Shown here: positions 1 through 6,144 of the stretch, piece after piece
How the letters are laid out: each line of letters begins with the position of its first letter
Position numbering within the stretch: the first letter of the stretch is position 1
NCBI GenBank assembly: GCA_002373205.1
Contig: DFJV01000174.1
Location: forward strand, 8,463-17,030
Length of the DNA stretch: 8,568 nucleotides
Direction: 5' to 3'
From: Treponema sp. UBA3662
GTDB lineage: Bacteria; Spirochaetota; Spirochaetia; Treponematales; Treponemataceae
The notes under the pieces: generated by a model
Seen by the model: the letters and a program-made list of their open reading frames with translations, nothing else
Databases searched by the model: none
What the model was told of the DNA's origin: nothing
Translations under genes and position numbers: made by a program

Positions 1-51
1 GACTTCCCCCACCTTGAATATTATTATTCTTTTAATTGCAAAGGAATTGTT

Positions 52-1629
52 ATGAATACTATAAAAGAAACAATTGCTGCCCTAAAGGGTGGCACGGTAA
101 CCAGCGAGCAACTGGTGCAAAAGTCAATAGACACTTTTACGGCCGACCAGAAGTCTGAAAAGCCGCTTAACGCATTTATTGAACTCTACGATGATGCACT
201 GGAACTTGCAAAAAAAGCGGACGAAGAGATTGCAGAGGCCCGCGCATCTGGTAAGCTTGATGCTTTGTTTGAAGAGAAGCCTCTTTTGGGTCTTCCCTTT
301 GCAAACAAGGACAATATTTCGGTTCAGGGAAAGCGCCTTACCTGTTCTTCTAAGATTCTAAAGGGCTATGTTGCGCCCTACAATGCAACCGTAATTGGCC
401 GCCTAAAGAATGCAGGTGCAATTCCGCTTGGCCGCTGCAACCAGGATGAATTTGCCATGGGTTCTTCCACAGAGTATTCATCCTACGGTCCAACGCGCAA
501 CCCCATTAACCGCGACTATGTTTCCGGCGGTTCTTCCGGCGGTTCAACTGTGGCTGTTGCTGCAAACCAGGCGCTTTTTGCACTTGGTACGGAAACCGGC
601 GGCTCTGTACGCTTGCCTGCTTCCTACTGCGGGGTCTACGGTCTAAAGCCAACTTATGGCGTTTTAAGCCGCTGGGGTGTTGTTGCCTACGGTTCATCCC
701 TTGACCAGGTTGGTATTCTTGGCCACACGCCACAGGACATAGCAACTCCCCTTAGCGTTATGGCCGGCGCAGACTTTTACGACGATACTTCTGCCGATTT
801 GCCTTCTGCCGCTTCACTTAAAAATCTTAGCGCAATGTCTTCCGCAGACTTTGCCAAGCTAAAGATTGCAATTCCAAAGCAGTTCTTGGAAAGCAAGGGT
901 TTGGACGAGGATGTTGGCAAGGTCTTTGCAGAAACACGCGCATGGTTTGAACAGAAGGGTGCCACGATAGACGTTGTTGACCTTCCAGTTTTGGATGCTT
1001 CCATTGCAAGCTATTATGTTATTGCCTTTAGCGAAGTTGCATCCAACCTTAGCCGCTTTGACGGAATCCGCTACGGTGCCCGTGTGGACAATGAGGCCGG
1101 TTACGACCAGCTTTATGTAGACACCCGCAGCGCAGGTTTTGGGCCAGAGGTAAAGAGAAGAATCATAATCGGAAACTACGTTCTTTCTGAGCAGTTTTCC
1201 GGCAACACATACAAGAAGGGTATGGCCGTACGCGCAAGAATCCAGAGGGAAGTTGCAAAGCTTTTTGAAAGCTACGACCTGATTCTTTGCCCAACCTGCC
1301 CGACTCCAAGCTTTAGGCTGGGCCAGAAGGTTGACGATCCGCTTGAGATGTACCTTAGCGACCTCTTTACGGTTTTTGTAAACCTTGCCCGCATACCAAG
1401 CATTTCCGTTCCCTGCGGACACACAAAGGGCCAGGGTGTGGAAGCCGGAATTACGGTAGGCGGAAACGGTCCCTTTGCAAAGGCTGCCCTTACCGGTAAG
1501 AGCGACTCAATGCCGGTTGGCATACAGTTTGCAGGCCCCATGTTCAGCGAGGCAAAGATTTTGAGCGTTGCACAGGCATGGGAAGAAGAGCACCCCGGCT
1601 GCGGATCTCCTGTTGGAGAAAGTAACTAA
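52..1629 (+). CDS. gatA: Asp-tRNA(Asn)/Glu-tRNA(Gln) amidotransferase subunit A
   Basis: This is the amidase subunit of the cytoplasmic GatCAB complex. It releases ammonia from glutamine so that mischarged Glu-tRNA(Gln) and/or Asp-tRNA(Asn) can be amidated. The 525-residue protein shows the full amidase signature. The Lys-cisSer-Ser triad is Lys86 (in FANKDNI), Ser161 (in GGSSGGS) and the nucleophile Ser185 (in TGGSVRLPAS). The 75- and 24-residue spacings match the Staphylococcus aureus enzyme with a +7 offset. It is somewhat longer than the usual ~485 residues, partly because of an acidic insert near residues 60-76. The position before the TGGS motif is Glu181, where Asp is more usual. The ATG at 52 is preceded by AAAGGAA (40-46), 5 nt away. 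The 51 bases upstream stay open in the same frame but do not look like GatA. A gene ending at the left edge, possibly gatC, cannot be identified. gatB follows after 66 nt in the same direction. Confidence 0.97.
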   Translation: MNTIKETIAALKGGTVTSEQLVQKSIDTFTADQKSEKPLNAFIELYDDALELAKKADEEIAEARASGKLDALFEEKPLLGLPFANKDNISVQGKRLTCSSKILKGYVAPYNATVIGRLKNAGAIPLGRCNQDEFAMGSSTEYSSYGPTRNPINRDYVSGGSSGGSTVAVAANQALFALGTETGGSVRLPASYCGVYGLKPTYGVLSRWGVVAYGSSLDQVGILGHTPQDIATPLSVMAGADFYDDTSADLPSAASLKNLSAMSSADFAKLKIAIPKQFLESKGLDEDVGKVFAETRAWFEQKGATIDVVDLPVLDASIASYYVIAFSEVASNLSRFDGIRYGARVDNEAGYDQLYVDTRSAGFGPEVKRRIIIGNYVLSEQFSGNTYKKGMAVRARIQREVAKLFESYDLILCPTCPTPSFRLGQKVDDPLEMYLSDLFTVFVNLARIPSISVPCGHTKGQGVEAGITVGGNGPFAKAALTGKSDSMPVGIQFAGPMFSEAKILSVAQAWEEEHPGCGSPVGESN

Positions 1630-1683
1630 CACTTAGGCTGTTGGCATTTATGCTGCTTGCCCTAGTCTAGCCACCAATTGGTT

Positions 1684-1690
1684 AAGGAAA
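1684..1690 (+). promoter_or_regulatory. Ribosome binding site that fixes the gatB start
   Basis: AAGGAAA lies 5 nt upstream of the ATG at 1696. It would lie inside the coding region if translation began at the TTG at 1678, so it argues for the shorter 511-residue GatB. It is just 3' of the 10-bp palindrome ACCAATTGGT (1673-1682), whose role is unclear. Confidence 0.75.
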
Positions 1691-1695
1691 CGAAA

Positions 1696-3231
1696 ATGAT
1701 AGACAAATATGAAATAGTAATCGGCTGCGAAATTCACACCCAGCTTTTAACAAACACAAAGGCCTTCTGCGCCTGCGAAAACCGCTACGGTGGAATGCCC
1801 AACACCCGCGTTTGCCCGGTATGCCTTGGCCTTCCCGGAGCAATGCCCCGCATTTCCAAGGGCTACGTGGAACTTGGTGCTGTTGCCGGAATGGCGCTTA
1901 ACTGCAACATTGCCCGCTTTACAAAGTTTGACCGCAAGCACTATTTTTACCCCGACCTTGCAAAAGGCTACCAGATTACCCAGTACGACATTCCCCTTTG
2001 TACGGACGGCCACGTTGACCTTCCGATGGCAAAGCTTCCAAAGGACCAGCAGAAGGGCGGCGAAAAATTCCGTCCGCTGAATTTTATTGGAAAGGACTGC
2101 ATCATAGAAGACGGAAAGTACCGCCGCGTCCGTGTAGAAAGAATCCACTTGGAGGAAGACGTAGGTAAGTCACTCCACCTTCCCGGAAAGCACTCCTACA
2201 TTGACTACAACCGCTCAGGTACGCCTCTTATAGAAATCGTAACCAAGCCCGATATGTCTAGCCCGGAAGAAGCTGCCCTCTTTATGGAAACCGTTCAGGA
2301 AATCCTCCGCTACATGAAGGTAACAAACGGTAACCTGGAAGAAGGAAACATGAGGTGCGACGCCAACATCAACCTGAATGTCTGGGAAGACGGCAAGCTC
2401 TGGCACACACCAATCAGCGAAATAAAGAACCTTAACTCCTTCCGTTCAATCAAGGAAGCCTGCACTTACGAAGCCCAGAGGCAGCTCAAGGAATTCCAGG
2501 AAGACCGCCAGGAATTCAACCCTGGATTCAAAGTGACTATGGGTTGGGACGAAGAAAAAGGCCAGACAGTTGTTCAGCGTACAAAAAACAGCTTTGTTGA
2601 CTACCGCTTTGTTGTAGAACCGGACATTAAGCCCTTTAGCGTTGGCGACGACTTGCTTAGCCGCGCAAAAAGCCGTGTTGGTGAACTGCCGGAAGCCAAG
2701 CGCGTTAGGTTGCAGAAGGAATACGGCTTGAGCGACTTTGACGTGGAGACCCTTACTTCTACCCGCGACCTTGCAGAATGGTTTGAAAAGGCCGCCGAAG
2801 GTGCCAAGGACGTAAAGAAGGTTGCAAACTGGATTTTGGCAGAGCTGCTTTCCGTCTTGAACGCAAACAAGCAGACAATCAACGACGTAACAATTACGCC
2901 TGCCCACATTACGGAACTTGTAAACATCATTGCTGAAGGAAAAATCTCTGGTGCCCAGGGAAAGACCGTTTTTGCAAAGATGCTCGAGACAAACGACATG
3001 CCCGCAAAGATTGCAAAGGATCTTGGCATGGAAGTTGTTTCCGACAACGGCGCAATCGAAGCAATCGTAGACAGCGTTATTGCCGCAAACCCCAAGGCCG
3101 TAGAAGACTTTAAGGGTGGAAAAACCAACGTTATTGGCTGGCTTACCGGTCAGGTAATGAAGGAATCCAAAGGCAAGGCCAACCCAAAAATTGCCTCAAA
3201 GCTAGTAAACGAAAAGCTCTCCTCCCTGTAA
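1696..3231 (+). CDS. gatB: Asp-tRNA(Asn)/Glu-tRNA(Gln) amidotransferase subunit B
   Basis: This is the tRNA-binding and kinase subunit of GatCAB. It activates the Asp or Glu on the tRNA with ATP and receives ammonia from GatA. The 511 residues contain, in order: the N-terminal GatB signature EIVIGCEIHTQ (6-16); a zinc-type cysteine set Cys25, Cys27, Cys40, Cys43 (FCAC and VCPVC); the YPDLAKGYQITQYDIP stretch (85-100); SGTPLIEIVTKPD (174-186); and MRCDANINL (219-227). A YqeY-like C-terminal tail ends in GQVMKESKGKANP. I chose the ATG at 1696 over an in-frame TTG at 1678, because AAGGAAA at 1684-1690 sits 5 nt before this ATG and the family signature begins within a few residues of it. The gene is almost certainly co-transcribed with gatA. 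No clear terminator follows the stop codon. The downstream spacer is filled with short palindromic repeats. Confidence 0.97.
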   Translation: MIDKYEIVIGCEIHTQLLTNTKAFCACENRYGGMPNTRVCPVCLGLPGAMPRISKGYVELGAVAGMALNCNIARFTKFDRKHYFYPDLAKGYQITQYDIPLCTDGHVDLPMAKLPKDQQKGGEKFRPLNFIGKDCIIEDGKYRRVRVERIHLEEDVGKSLHLPGKHSYIDYNRSGTPLIEIVTKPDMSSPEEAALFMETVQEILRYMKVTNGNLEEGNMRCDANINLNVWEDGKLWHTPISEIKNLNSFRSIKEACTYEAQRQLKEFQEDRQEFNPGFKVTMGWDEEKGQTVVQRTKNSFVDYRFVVEPDIKPFSVGDDLLSRAKSRVGELPEAKRVRLQKEYGLSDFDVETLTSTRDLAEWFEKAAEGAKDVKKVANWILAELLSVLNANKQTINDVTITPAHITELVNIIAEGKISGAQGKTVFAKMLETNDMPAKIAKDLGMEVVSDNGAIEAIVDSVIAANPKAVEDFKGGKTNVIGWLTGQVMKESKGKANPKIASKLVNEKLSSL

Positions 3232-3234
3232 CCA

Positions 3235-3308
3235 CCACGGTTGGTGAGTTCATCGAACCACGGTTGGTGCCTCGCAGCGTAGCTTCCAGCGGCCTGTCGA
3301 ACCACGGA
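3235..3308. repeat. Two adjacent copies of a REP-like short repeat
   Basis: A 23-nt block at 3239-3261 begins GGTTGGTGAG and ends CGAACCAC. It matches the block at 3960-3982 at 20 of 23 positions. GGTT and AACC at its ends can pair. CCACGGTTGGTG occurs twice (3235-3246 and 3258-3269). TCGAACCACGG recurs at 3297-3307 in a second, shorter copy. From memory, cores of the type GAGCTTGTCGAA recur in intergenic palindromes of many bacteria. There is no open frame of note here. The position directly after gatB suggests a 3' UTR or spacer element. Confidence 0.6.
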
Positions 3309-3435
3309 CCTGCCTTAAATTGCTAACCCGCTTTCCAGGGTTCCGGGGCCCCAACCCCTCCATTCGCGGCAGGCCCGTCCGTTTTACAGGTCATGCCAAC
3401 GCTAACAGGTGGCTTTTTGTATGCCCTGCCGCGAA
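3305..3435. repeat. Nested inverted repeats with competing pairings in the gatB downstream spacer
   Basis: TTCGCGGCAGG (3363-3373) and CCTGCCGCGAA (3425-3435) are perfect 11-bp inverted repeats around a 51-nt loop. CGGACCTGCC (3305-3314) can instead pair with GGCAG and GTCCG (3368-3372 and 3377-3381) across a 4-nt bulge, so the two pairings compete for the same central GGCAG. A smaller hairpin, GGGTT/AACCC around GGGGCCCC, lies at 3338-3357. GCCA/TGGC followed by TTTTT (3395-3418) resembles a very weak terminator. No known structured RNA family was recognised. The rest of the spacer (3436-3544) shows only a TGTAAAAG motif (3474-3481) and no supportable gene. Confidence 0.5.
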
Positions 3436-3544
3436 CGCTGACGCGCCCTTCCAATCGGGGGTAGGGCTGGTCGTGTAAAAGAGAAAGTTTCTTTTCATAA
3501 CAGATTTTTTGGCTACGCCTCTGCTAAAGAACTTGGGCAATAGC

Positions 3545-3838
3545 CTAGAGCAGGCGCCTTAGCATAAGGGAAAATGCAAGGATAAAGAAAAGAAGGGGAA
3601 TTACCGTAAACAAAAGGCTTGTAATGGGGATTCCAAAAACAACAAAATCAACTGTAAAGACAAAACCAAAGTCCAAAAGCAAGTTGTAGACAATGCCTGC
3701 GTAGCCTATTACTGTTCCTGCAACAAGGCTCATCCATGCGGAATCGCGGGTTTTGCTCCACAAAAGCACGGCTAAAAACGCAGTCAGCCCTCCCAGAATT
3801 AGCTTAAGCAAGTAAAGAATCAATTCTGACTGCGCCAT
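3545..3838 (-). CDS. Small three-helix integral membrane protein of unknown function
   Basis: I do not recognise a characterised family. The 97-residue protein is strongly hydrophobic, with three likely membrane helices at about residues 5-27, 36-57 and 70-93. Short charged turns separate them (SKTRDS at 28-33), and the C-terminus ends in arginines (RRLL). There is no signal peptide beyond the first helix, and no conserved catalytic residues can be seen. Translation from the ATG is well supported: the reverse strand carries GGGAGGA (3846-3852) 7 nt upstream, one of the best ribosome binding sites in the window. It stands alone between two repeat-rich spacers. The next gene upstream on the same strand ends about 480 nt away, so it is probably its own transcription unit. 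A holin- or phage-shock-like small membrane role is possible, but nothing here supports it specifically. Confidence 0.75.
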   Translation of the reverse strand: MAQSELILYLLKLILGGLTAFLAVLLWSKTRDSAWMSLVAGTVIGYAGIVYNLLLDFGFVFTVDFVVFGIPITSLLFTVIPLLFFILAFSLMLRRLL

Positions 3839-3939
3839 AGAGCCGTCCTCCCAAATATATCATCGGGCAACCTCCACCCAGGAAAATTGCCTGCCTACAT
3901 ATTTTATCGGCAAAGTAAAAATCGAATTTAGGGAAATGC

Positions 3940-3996
3940 GATTTACGTCACCCTGAACTGGTTGGTGAGCTTGTCGAACCACAGGGCCTGTAAATC
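3940..3996. repeat. REP-like palindromic element with layered stems
   Basis: Three nested arm pairs are visible: GATTTAC (3940-3946) with GTAAATC (3990-3996), CCCTG (3951-3955) with CAGGG (3982-3986), and TGGTT (3959-3963) with AACCA (3977-3981). The core shares 20 of 23 positions with the repeat after gatB. It lies in the 476-bp spacer upstream of the small membrane protein gene. No gene was found in that spacer (3839-4314). Confidence 0.65.
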
Positions 3997-4035
3997 CTAA
4001 ATCTGAATTTTTTTAGGAGAAGTTGCTTTTGCTCA

Positions 4036-4232
4036 CGGAAAGCAATTTTGTGTTCCGCTCCCAGGCAAATCCGTCTGAAAACCCGCTGTGTCGCGGAATA
4101 GGAAATTAAACTCGCTGCGCGGCTTGAAGCTACGCTGCCGGGTACGTTCCGCTCCAATGCGAGTTTTCAGCCCACAACACTACGCACTTGCTACCGTTGT
4201 GTGCCTTCCGCTGCACCCAAAATTGCTTTCCG
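4036..4232. repeat. 197-bp element bounded by 15-bp perfect inverted repeats (MITE-like or structured RNA)
   Basis: CGGAAAGCAATTTTG (4036-4050) and CAAAATTGCTTTCCG (4218-4232) are exact reverse complements. Inside are further nested pairs: CTGAAAAC (4075-4082) with GTTTTCAG (4163-4170), AAACTCGC (4108-4115) with GCGAGTTT (4159-4166), and CACAAC (4173-4178) with GTTGTG (4196-4201). GTTCCGCTCC occurs twice as a direct repeat (4052-4061 and 4146-4155). No transposase or convincing reading frame is present, and no target-site duplication is obvious at the ends. It could be a non-autonomous mobile element or a folded RNA. A T-run (4279-4286) lies downstream on the plus strand, after a weak AT-only stem. 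Confidence 0.6.
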
Positions 4233-4314
4233 GTTTCGTTAACATAGGGAAAATAAAAGAAACCAATTTTCACTGTTCTTTTTTTTGATTACCTGCCATC
4301 ATATTTTATGAAAA

Positions 4315-5157
4315 TTAATTTCTATTGCTTTTGCTAAGCTTTGCAAACACGCCCTTGTCTGCCTTGAATGGCACTATTCCGTTCTGCTCGTATGAGGGCG
4401 GGGGCACAAGCTGGCAGTCAAGGCAGAATTTTACAAAGTCTTCGTATTTTTCCTTTGCCACCTTTGGAAAGAGGTAGGGGCCTTTGCGAAGCCAGTAGGG
4501 GGCAATGTATTTGTCGTAGATAAAAAAGTCCTTTTCGCTGTAGCTTTGAATAGCCGCAATCAGGTCGTAGATTGAGCGGGCCAGGGCAGCTTCCATTGCA
4601 GGGGCAAGGTATATTGTGCGTAAGCCGTTAAGTTCAGCCGTCTCTTCCACAGAGTGACCTTCTCCAGAAGGTGCTCCATTTACCAAAAGCCCTTCTTTTA
4701 CAGCCAGCAATTCCGTCTCGCCGGCCCAGGGAAAGGGGGCTTCAACAATCACGCAGTCTGTAGCAGAAAAGTCAACCGCAGACGAATCTTTAGCCAAAGC
4801 CCAGGGCTTGTAAAAAGAAATGTCCGTACTGAATTTTTGCGCGCCAAGCAGGGCATCTTGCCGGGATGCAAAAACAAAAATCTTTCTTTCGCTAAAGAGA
4901 AGCTCGCTAATGGCCTTTTGCAAGCGGTAAGTCATAGCCGTAGAAAAGCTTCCTGTTAGCCCGCGTTGCAGGACATCCTTAAAAACAGTAAATGCCCCGC
5001 TTCCTTCCGAGCCCCAGCCAAGAATTGCCCTTCCACCCTCGCGGTACAAGTCGGTAAGGCGGACTCCCTTTTCCGTATAAAGGAAATTTCCCCTTGCCCT
5101 TTTTATGTTGCCGTAGCGTAAAAAAATCTCATTGCGCAAAAATTCAGTATTGTTCAT
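4315..5157 (-). CDS. Aminotransferase class III-like protein, shortened and lacking the usual PLP-lysine motif
   Basis: The 280-residue protein resembles the two ends of a fold-type I (class III) aminotransferase. The N-terminal part reads RGNFLYTEKGVRLTDLYREG (22-41), like the 'GxxLyDxxGxxylDl' opening of acetylornithine and glutamate-semialdehyde aminotransferases. The C-terminal part around 241-273 (FVKFCLDCQLVPPPSYEQNG, then IVPF) resembles their 'gv..pPS.ye.gf.s' ending. The central cofactor region looks replaced: I see no DE(V/I)xxGxGRTG motif and no candidate Schiff-base lysine in context. The length is about 280 against 400-450 for active enzymes. It may be a non-catalytic relative or a specialised spirochaetal family. 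The start lies 10 nt after the stop of the upstream exported-protein gene, with only a weak ribosome binding site, so the pair is probably one operon. No terminator was identified downstream. Confidence 0.7.
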   Translation of the reverse strand: MNNTEFLRNEIFLRYGNIKRARGNFLYTEKGVRLTDLYREGGRAILGWGSEGSGAFTVFKDVLQRGLTGSFSTAMTYRLQKAISELLFSERKIFVFASRQDALLGAQKFSTDISFYKPWALAKDSSAVDFSATDCVIVEAPFPWAGETELLAVKEGLLVNGAPSGEGHSVEETAELNGLRTIYLAPAMEAALARSIYDLIAAIQSYSEKDFFIYDKYIAPYWLRKGPYLFPKVAKEKYEDFVKFCLDCQLVPPPSYEQNGIVPFKADKGVFAKLSKSNRN

Positions 5158-5167
5158 AATCTGCTTT

Positions 5168-5821
5168 CTAGAAGTTTAAGGATCCACCCGCATAGAATTT
5201 GAATGAGTTAAGATCCATGGCTTCGTCTACAGTGGAAGTGTCACCGTCAATGTCTTCCTTGTAGCTGTCGGCTCCGCAGAAAATGCCCTTCAAGCCAAAG
5301 ACTGCGCTAATCGGTGCAACCGGAAAAAGCTTTGCCTGAACGTCAAAACCAAAGCCGGTACTTTTTCCGTAAACGTAATAGTCTTTCTTGCCGCCAAGAA
5401 GTCTAAACTCCGGTTTGCCTGAAATTCCCAGGTAATGCCAGTCAAAACCAACCGCTCCCTGCAGGGCAACCACATCCATTATGTTGATTGTAAGTGCCGG
5501 CCCCAGAAATGCGTCAAAGTCAATCAGAAAGTCCATTTCTGGGGAAGCAGAATTCTTTGTGTGAATGCTCTTTCCAAAGGCCAGGTCGCAGCTTCCCAAA
5601 AAGCCGACTCCAAAAAAGCTAACCACATCAAATGTGTTAAAAGACTTTAGGCCAATGTCAAAACTGTTGGACTTCCAGCCAATGTCGCCGTCATTAAGGC
5701 TAAGATACTGCTGGTCGTGTCCAAGAACCAGCTGAATGTCTCCCTTGTATTGGGCAAATGCGCTTGATCCAATAGAAATAAGAAAAGCCAATGCAATAAT
5801 TTTTGTAACGAAATTCTTCAT
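5168..5821 (-). CDS. Exported, probably beta-barrel outer-membrane protein
   Basis: The 217-residue protein begins with a clear Sec signal peptide: positive MKNFVTK, a hydrophobic stretch at 8-17, and an AFA-QY cleavage site after residue 23. The mature part is rich in Gly, Phe and Asp, with alternating hydrophobic residues. It ends GGSLNF, an aromatic C-terminus typical of outer-membrane barrels, so a small barrel of roughly eight strands is my inference. No lipobox cysteine or enzyme motif is present, and I do not recognise a named family. The frame is open up to an ATG at 5878, but that ATG lies within the -35 box. The ATG at 5821 has CAGGAAA (5827-5833) 5 nt upstream and directly starts the signal peptide, so I chose it. 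It is the first gene of a likely operon with the aminotransferase-like gene 10 nt downstream. Confidence 0.82.
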   Translation of the reverse strand: MKNFVTKIIALAFLISIGSSAFAQYKGDIQLVLGHDQQYLSLNDGDIGWKSNSFDIGLKSFNTFDVVSFFGVGFLGSCDLAFGKSIHTKNSASPEMDFLIDFDAFLGPALTINIMDVVALQGAVGFDWHYLGISGKPEFRLLGGKKDYYVYGKSTGFGFDVQAKLFPVAPISAVFGLKGIFCGADSYKEDIDGDTSTVDEAMDLNSFKFYAGGSLNF

Positions 5822-5849
5822 GTTTGTTTCCTGTGTGCTAGTTGCATTA

Positions 5850-5878
5850 AATATACCTGTAAAAATATAACTGGTCAA
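5850..5878 (-). promoter_or_regulatory. Sigma-70-type promoter of the exported-protein operon
   Basis: On the minus strand, TTGACC (5873-5878) is followed after 17 nt by TATATT (5850-5855). Both hexamers match the consensus at five of six positions, with ideal spacing. Transcription would begin near 5843, giving a leader of about 20 nt before the ATG at 5821. This is the strongest promoter in the window, and it argues against translation starting at the ATG at 5878. Confidence 0.75.
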
Positions 5879-5959
5879 GTTCCGTTTTTTGCATTGCGAT
5901 TATTGAAAATCTGTACTTGCCTTTTACATTCATTGTGGCAAGAATGGTATGCAAAAAGA

Positions 5960-6038
5960 GGCGCGGCAGGCACTGTAGGGGCGCGAAGCGTTACCGCAAA
6001 GCGGTAATGGAGGCGAATGCCGAAACCCCGGAAGCGCC
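5960..6038. repeat. Compact multi-hairpin element in the divergent spacer
   Basis: The centre is a perfect hairpin, TTACCGC-AAA-GCGGTAA (5991-6007), with a second small hairpin, GGC-GAAT-GCC (6012-6021), beside it. Both are enclosed by GGGG (5978-5981) with CCCC (6026-6029), and outside that by GGCGC (5960-5964) with GCGCC (6034-6038), giving a branched fold. Imperfect direct repeats flank it at about 5937-5962 and 6047-6072 (GGCA, TGGT, TGCAAA in order). No convincing gene lies in 5879-6144. The element separates two divergent promoters and could be an intergenic repeat or a small structured RNA. Confidence 0.5.
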
Positions 6039-6132
6039 ACCCACAAGGCACGATGGTTTGCAAACAAGATGCTTGGACTGCAAAAGAAAGTGCCGCACGA
6101 ATAAATATTAAAAATTTCAAGTCCTAATTCCC

Positions 6133-6138
6133 GATAAT
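6133..6138 (+). promoter_or_regulatory. Possible -10 box placed for a leaderless transcript
   Basis: GATAAT ends 6 nt before the ATG at 6145, so transcription from it would begin at or next to the start codon. No Shine-Dalgarno sequence is visible before that ATG. The -35 region is poor (TTAAAA at 6108-6113 with a 19-nt gap), so this is a tentative call. Confidence 0.35.
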
Positions 6139-6144
6139 AAAAAT

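Noticed and set aside
1..51. Open frame continuing upstream of the gatA ATG, and a second frame ending in TGA at 53-55 that overlaps it
   Set aside because: Neither translation resembles the GatA N-terminus or a recognisable GatC end. Seventeen codons at a window edge are too little to call.
859..1422. 187-codon minus-strand frame inside gatA
   Set aside because: It lies wholly antisense to a certain gene, with no ribosome binding site or recognisable domain. The same holds for the long antisense frames within gatB (2446-2907 and 2601-3128).
1678..1695. gatB start at TTG 1678
   Set aside because: The ribosome binding site for the ATG at 1696 lies within this extension, and the family's N-terminal signature begins just after the later ATG.
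3477..3495. AAAAG...CTTTT stem as a gatB terminator
   Set aside because: It has only five A/T-rich pairs with no clean T-run after the stem, nearly 250 nt past the stop codon.
3948..4288. Short overlapping frames on both strands in the spacer before the aminotransferase-like gene
   Set aside because: They run through inverted repeats, have no ribosome binding site, and the translations look like random basic sequence.
5822..5878. N-terminal extension of the exported protein from the ATG at 5878
   Set aside because: It would start inside the -35 box of the promoter and place 19 residues before a complete signal peptide. The ATG at 5821 has its own good ribosome binding site.
5875..6120. Frames on both strands in the divergent spacer
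   Set aside because: They are mirror images of the hairpin element and overlap the promoter. The translations are Arg/Cys-rich without any protein-like pattern.
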